A stretch of DNA of 10,090 bases, from contig JAOXYB010068044.1 of NCBI GenBank assembly GCA_028565635.1, positions 1-10,090 of the forward strand, in the 5' to 3' direction. Of the stretch, positions 1-6,700 are shown in pieces. A program made the translations under genes and the position numbers. Under the pieces are notes generated by a model. The model made no database searches. It was not told the origin of the DNA and worked only from the letters and a program-made list of their open reading frames with translations. This DNA comes from Phoronis ovalis (lineage: Eukaryota; Phoronida; Phoronidae). Each line of letters begins with the position of its first letter. Positions within the stretch are counted from its first letter, which is position 1.

Positions 1-596
1 CCCTTTCTACTTAATATTCCTATTGCCTGCACTTTTTTCATCCTGGAACAGTTATTATTAGCTAAAAAAGATAAATTTCTTAATATTGCTCATATTGCTC
101 ATTTCCACACCAAAGATGATAACAATGCTGCATATCCTATAGATAGGATAAGCAGCAAAAGCCTGAATTCCATCTTTCTTTTCTTAAATTTTACTATACG
201 AAAGATTATCTTGTACCTTTAACTATGCATTTATTGTAAATTGTAAAGTGCTCATGTATTGTGAAGAAAATGACTTAATTTTAACTCCTCTTGTGACTCT
301 ACAGAATTTTATGCTTTTCATGATTTCGTATGATGTTGCTTAACACAATTCATTATGATGTTTATGTTATCGTCTAGCGAAAGTAGGCTTAAGTCACTAT
401 CCAGCTCAGACATATGCTGGATTATTCTTGTTTGTGTATATATTCCCCATCATTACTGAATATATTAATTAAACAATTCTTCAGAACCTTATTAGCGAAA
501 TTTTGACACATTATTACTCTGGTATCCTTCTTTCCATAGTCGGTGTTTTTCCACATACATTATATGACAAACAAGCATAAGGACACGAGTACTTAC
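1..596 (-). other. Intron 17 of NUP155 (partial)
   Basis: It begins with donor GTAAGT at the right end. I looked on the minus strand for the next solenoid exon and found none with recognisable NUP155 sequence. The acceptor is therefore probably outside the window and this intron exceeds 596 bp, the longest here. No RNA gene or mobile element was seen. Confidence 0.7.
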
Positions 597-706
597 CCAT
601 CTCCAATGACAGAAGTGAAATGAGTATTAACTTTAACCCAGTCTTGTAAGTTACTTAGTTGTTCTAAGAAATAGCTCAACTCTTCCCCAGTCAAGCGACT
701 CGTAAG
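597..706 (-). CDS. NUP155: NUP155 coding exon 17 (residues 711-746), last exon in window
   Basis: The acceptor is TTTGTTTTAG and the donor GTAAGT. The exon encodes [20 protein letters not shown] then [17 protein letters not shown], an amphipathic helix matching the family's [22 protein letters not shown] solenoid helix. It ends with 2 bases of a split codon, so the frame continues into an exon beyond the left edge. I saw no candidate for that exon in 1-596. Confidence 0.9.
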
Positions 707-3700
707 CTAAAACAAACAAAGTTAAAGAGATCTAATTCAGTTTTATTATCAATTACTTCTTTATGAAGAAGTGCAAGTGTTCAGCTAGTTGGGTTTTTTT
801 TTAACGTATGGCATGCCATGGTACTTATTAAGTGTATATTTCCAGAGTTATTCGTATGATTTATAATATACTCATATGTTTGCTATCTGTAAAATTGAGG
901 TTCCTGAATTTTTTGAAAATTCAAGACACAGTCTGTGGATAAACTTCAGTCTACCCGATACACAACCTATTTTAATTGGCACGGCACGTAGACCATCTAG
1001 ATCTCTGCACAAATATTATTTATTCTAGTGCTGTGTAGTACCAAAAACTATACCCCTTGTGATATGATTTGTTCAGTGTTTTTATATTTTATTTTTTGTA
1101 TTTTATTTCTATATCTGGGCCCTGTGGGAGACCAGATAGAGCATGTGTACTGAACAAGCTACCTAGACTAAAGATGTTAAATAAATATTATGTTCACGTT
1201 ACCTGGATATATTCTGTTTGTCCTCTGCTGTTTTGATAAGGCAAATCTGCAGCCACTTTATAATCCCAGATTGGCCTGAAATTTCAGTGTTTTTAGATAA
1301 TGACAATAACTATTAGGGATCACTTGAAAATAATTCAATGGTTGTTATACAGGACATGGAATCCCATAACTTAACACATGCAAAATACATAAACATTGTG
1401 ATAAGAAGTTATACGACTGCTGTGGATTTTGTGATACGTCTAGCCTTCATAAAATTACAACTTACGTAAACACAAGTAACACCCTGAAGTTCAATATATG
1501 AAAAAATACATATTGAATTAAGACTAGGTAATTATTATAGAAATAACAATACTTACGCCAACAGTCTACTCAAATACAGACAAAGCCCTCCATGCTTTCC
1601 TGAGTAGACAATATCTGAGGAAACAGCTAGGGTAGCAGATGGTGACTGGAAGAGTGACTGTTGTTGTAAACCTGGATATGGCGTTGACATCTGATTTGGT
1701 TGAAGCCCTGAAACAACCACGTTGAAAATCGCTTTTGAAGTTACATCACAAATATCAGTATCAGGAAAGTGTTAATGTAAACAATGCTACCACTATATTT
1801 TCAAATATAGGTATAAAAGTAGACATTTTTTCTAAGCGTTTTTTCTTAGGCTTCACATATACTATATATTTTGATCAATAAAACAGAAAACATGTTTAAT
1901 AAAAAACATGCATAATAAGGGGTACTGTAGATATCTGTCTCAAGAAGTAACAAATATCGATTCACTCATAGGCCTAACCAAGAGTTTAGTACCCTTCAAT
2001 TTTCGCTTAATGGACTAGTACATTTGACACAAATGGTATTTGATGAATATTTGTAATCTTATAAGTTTCATTATACAAAAAAGGTGCTGTAGTCAATTCT
2101 TACCCGGTGCAGGAGTTTGGAAACTGCTGTTAAATGGTGCTGGAGTCATTACAGTTGTACCAGCAGAATTCGGTGTAGGGGATAAAAATGAAGATGGGGG
2201 TACTTTATGTAAGAAAGGAAACACAAACACAGTTAGTGCTAAACAAAACATACATAAACTATAACAAAATAATCAATACCAACAGGTGTAACTCGCAAAA
2301 AGCAGAACAGGAAATAACTCACAAGATAGGAAAGTTGGTAATTTAGTATAGTTAGCTTGTACTACAATGCAAACGCATTTATTATTGTAAATTATATTTT
2401 AGAAAACTATGTAACGTCAACATTATTTGATTTGCTTGAGCCATTTGCACAATAATTCCTGCAGTTCATTTGTGGGAAACAACAATTTTACAAGAATTCC
2501 AAACTAATTCTGTTCTTATTTCTGCATCTGCAGAATACTTCAGTCGAAATTGCTTGAAAAACATCTTACCAGCTGATTGGCTAGCTTGTTGTCCAAATGT
2601 TGGTCCTACATTGGTTGCAGGAATAGGCTGCTGCTGAGATGAAATCACACTGTATTGTGCCTCACCACCATACATAAAGAAAGCCCGGGTTGCCCAGTCA
2701 GAAACCTGTAAGTATTCAAATTCATGTAATGTGCTGAGACTAAATCAAGTACAGGCAGCAAGAACCACAATACAGTAGAAGACTGACAAGTCAAAGTAGC
2801 CACCACACAAGCAGCTGCACACAAGTAAGTAAAATTATATATATATATATATATATTTTATATGGCATTTAAACTTCTTATGTATGCATGCACATACACA
2901 TTTGTAATTGACAAAAAGTACCTTAAGCAACCTAAGACAAAGCAACATCATAACAATACTTGATGTGGACTACAATTTTGTCAGTAAATTATCTACCTGT
3001 TTATCTACAGCCAACTTTGAGCAGGCTAAGATTAAGCAGGTAGCACAAGCCTGTTCCACTTTATGAAGCTGTCTGAAGAAAGCCTCCACCTCTTCTGCTT
3101 CTGGTCCCCGCTTTGATATAAGAAGTTGCCGAAGTTGATCCACAGGACGCAGTTTGTTCATCAGATGGCTACCCTGTAATCCAATATAAATAGGTTAGAT
3201 CGGAAACACATCATAGTAATTAATACATCTTATTGAGGCACACAACAGATGCCACCAATGTATGTGGCCGAGAGTAGATCATGCTAGCCTAGACTAAAGT
3301 TCCAAGTGTTAAGCTGTCAAATTTTGCTCTATCTGTGCTTGGTTATTTTGCTTTTTGAGTTTATTCTGAAATTGATAGCATTATTTCATTCATAAATACA
3401 TGTTTCATTATGTACCTTTGTCTAATAAGTTTGATCCGAAAAGACACAGATATACATGTGTGTATACCTAATAAAGTACTTGACATCAATCAATAAATGT
3501 TGCTTTTAATTCAATGTTATTCACCTACAAAGACATGAACCTCTTTAAAGTTGATAAAGGATAACCTTAGTGGCAAACATTACCTGTGCGGTCAGTAAAA
3601 CAAATCGTCTCACAGGCTCCATGTGTTGGGTAACAACTAGAGGTGGATTAGCCCTTGATAAGAAAACCTTTTCCATCGGATCACTGTACAGAGTCATGGG

Positions 3701-6700
3701 GATTGTTGGTACTTCCGCCAAAGCCCAGCTACGACCATCTATAGGATTTGTGTTCTATTGGAAAAAACAATGAATTCTCAGTTATTACCTCATATGAATA
3801 TGGTTGGTTCATATGGTTGATAAAATCCATAGTTTGACTGCATAACATTTCTTTCTTCACCTTCTTTTAAGTTTAAAAACTGCTTTCAGTTTAATTACTA
3901 CAGGTTAAAATTTATTCATAAGCCTTTTAAATTAAAACCGTTGCATTTTTGGCTACTCTGCTACAGCACGTTTTGAAGACCAAAAGTAATAGCAAACTGC
4001 AGTAACATATAACAACTGAATACACAGGTGTGGACCCATGATTTTCTAGCATTTGTGGCTAGCTTTAAAACAAAGTGAGTAATGCATAGCAAATACTGCA
4101 GCAATTGTAGAATTTTTGATCCATGGAATCTATCCATAAGAATATACATGTAACTGCAAGAAATACATTTGCCATACAAGGAAATACTAATAACAATTCA
4201 AATCTAATGCATTACTTACATGTATTTCCATCAGCTGCTGCTGAAAGGGGAAACAATCTGGACTGATGGTCCACAGGAGATCATTATCTTCAGTCTGGGA
4301 CATTGACAAGAGTAATGTTCCTTCAAAACAAAATGAAAGATTTACTCAGTATGACTCATTCAATTCTGATGGCATCAGCTACCACGCTTCGGTTTAGTTT
4401 CTGAAAGTTTTGCATTACAAAGGGCACAGACTATGGATGATGCCTTCCCAGGTAGCTCAGTTGGGTAATCATTGTGAGCTATATTGTATCCAAATTATTT
4501 ATTGCATGGCAATGTACATTTTAATTTTAAAGTCACTTTAAAGTTTAATGCTTTCAAAATATTCACACAAAATCAATAAAGAATTAAATTTTGATATCAA
4601 TTTTAGAACAAAAAATAAAGTATACAACCATGACTGGCGGTGCCATCTTGACATCTTCATCAAAGAAGACAATTTATGGAGGAGTAAACAAATGCAAAGT
4701 TATTCCTAAATTATAATACCTTTATTGTAGTGTACTGTGTGAACTTTATTTGGTCTTTGTGGTGAAGTGCTGGCTGCGAATCCTGGTGGCAGACGAACAT
4801 GTACCAGTGTTAACATATTTGGACGACCTTTGTTCTCATTAAACGGATTAGTCGTAAAATAAAGCCTAACACCTGCATGTGTGATTGCCACCAGATGAAC
4901 ATTTGTAGATTCAGATTTAGTGAGAGCAGCTATATGTACGATAGGTTTGAAGTTGGATCGATCAATAGTTCTGAAATACAAAAATAACTGGCTTTTAATT
5001 TCTTAAATGTTTAAACACGAATAAGTTTATTCTGATACAACTCCAATAAACATCAAATTTGATGACTGCCTGGAATCGGTAACTGCTATGCGCGTGTAGG
5101 CAAGTCAGTAAGGGTGAAAATTTGAACGTACTTACATATACACAAGACTGAGTCTCTTCCTTTACATCGTCTTTTCTCCTAGATTGTGTCTAGAGAATGT
5201 ATGATGTTTTAAACCATCACATATTGAATTAGAGAAATAATACTGTTAAGCTAGTACAATGTACATAATGGAAGCAAATTTCAAGATAAACTTGACTGCA
5301 TACAAGAACAAATATATAAGTATCAGTTTATTTACTTTGCAATCAGGGCAGCATTTTGTACAGTAGTGCTTTCTGATACAGCTGCAACTCGACTCATTCC
5401 TTTTCCATCCTCTCCAAGATCGTACACTTGAATGGTACCTTTCTCAGATTGCGTGTATAAAATATGACGGGAGTTATCAATACTTATATGTATAAGAGGA
5501 TCTGGAAAGATAACAAAATCCGATTATAATCAACTAGCATCATTTCGTTTTGTTCTTTTCCCCTTTCATGGTTATTAGATAATCATGTTCCATCCAGTAA
5601 TATCTGGTAGGTTTTATTTTAGCATTTTTTTTCACAAAAGTAAAAATTCTTTGAGATGCTTTAAAACGCTGCTCACCAGTAACACTTTTTTAACCTACCC
5701 AGAGATCTCGACAAATCTCATATCCTGTTCTGGGAATCTACACGACTTTCGCTAGCCTCAATGTATACATTAATATTAATTTATCTATACTATGATTGGG
5801 GCACTGTATCCACATCAGTTTAGTATCAGAATCTGCTCAAAAGCAGATATAATACTTTTCTTACTTTTCAACTTACCATCTTCCGCAAATGAGAAATTAA
5901 GAAATGATGGCACAAAGAAAGACAGTGAGCTAGTAGAATGGTTTATTTTCCGACACTTGCGACTAAACCAGCCATCTTCGGCCTATAAACAAAATTTAAA
6001 TCATAATTCTCAAACTGCGTAGAATCAAGCTGCTTTTTAGTTTAAGCAGCAAAATAATGATATTCTTTTAATACAATATGTAAATAAAACATTATGTTGA
6101 ACTTCAAAAGAAATTTATTTATGACTGACACAAGTCATATTTGATATACGTAATATTTCCTGCATAATCAAACAAGAAATAAATTTGTTGTCAAAACTGT
6201 CAAGGTATTTGAAAATATCCGAAAGCTACTTGATAATATCCAACACAACAGTCACATCAAATGGGTTATTACATGCCAAACAGACAATTTTGAACTTTCT
6301 GTTCTACACCTTACTATCTTCCAGCAAATATTATTTATTATTTAGTTATTCATTTCAGCACAACTTGTTTGAACTAGAACTATACCTTATAGACTAATTC
6401 ATACAAACATCCATCTTTGCTGGTCATAAATATTCTACCATTTTCATCTCCCTTGATGCTAAGCATGTAGGCATTGTCAGTAGGTATTGAAAATAAAGGA
6501 TCGGGTAACAAGTGCATTTCGCCAATCATATCATCTGAGTGAGCTGGAGAAAGTAAAAAGAAATATTTTTCTGTAAATCTTAAAATCAAAATGCGGATGA
6601 AAGAAAATGTTGCAAGCAGAAATTTATTAATTTCTCAGAATCTTCTGTAGTCTTTTCTAAATTAGTGGTAACACATCAAAAGTGTGAAGTTGGTATTCTG

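Noticed and set aside
1119-1136. + strand GGCCCTGTGGGAGACCAG resembling an ALWETR coding fragment of NUP155
   Set aside because: It is on the wrong strand and is followed at once by a stop. The true PIWD exon is at 1203-1275 on the minus strand.
3961-4179. 72-codon minus-strand open frame in intron 10
   Set aside because: It lies between well-joined exons 10 and 11, and adding it would interrupt a conserved propeller blade.
6185-6397. 70-codon + strand open frame
   Set aside because: It overlaps intron 6 and the end of exon 6 on the opposite strand, with AT-driven composition.
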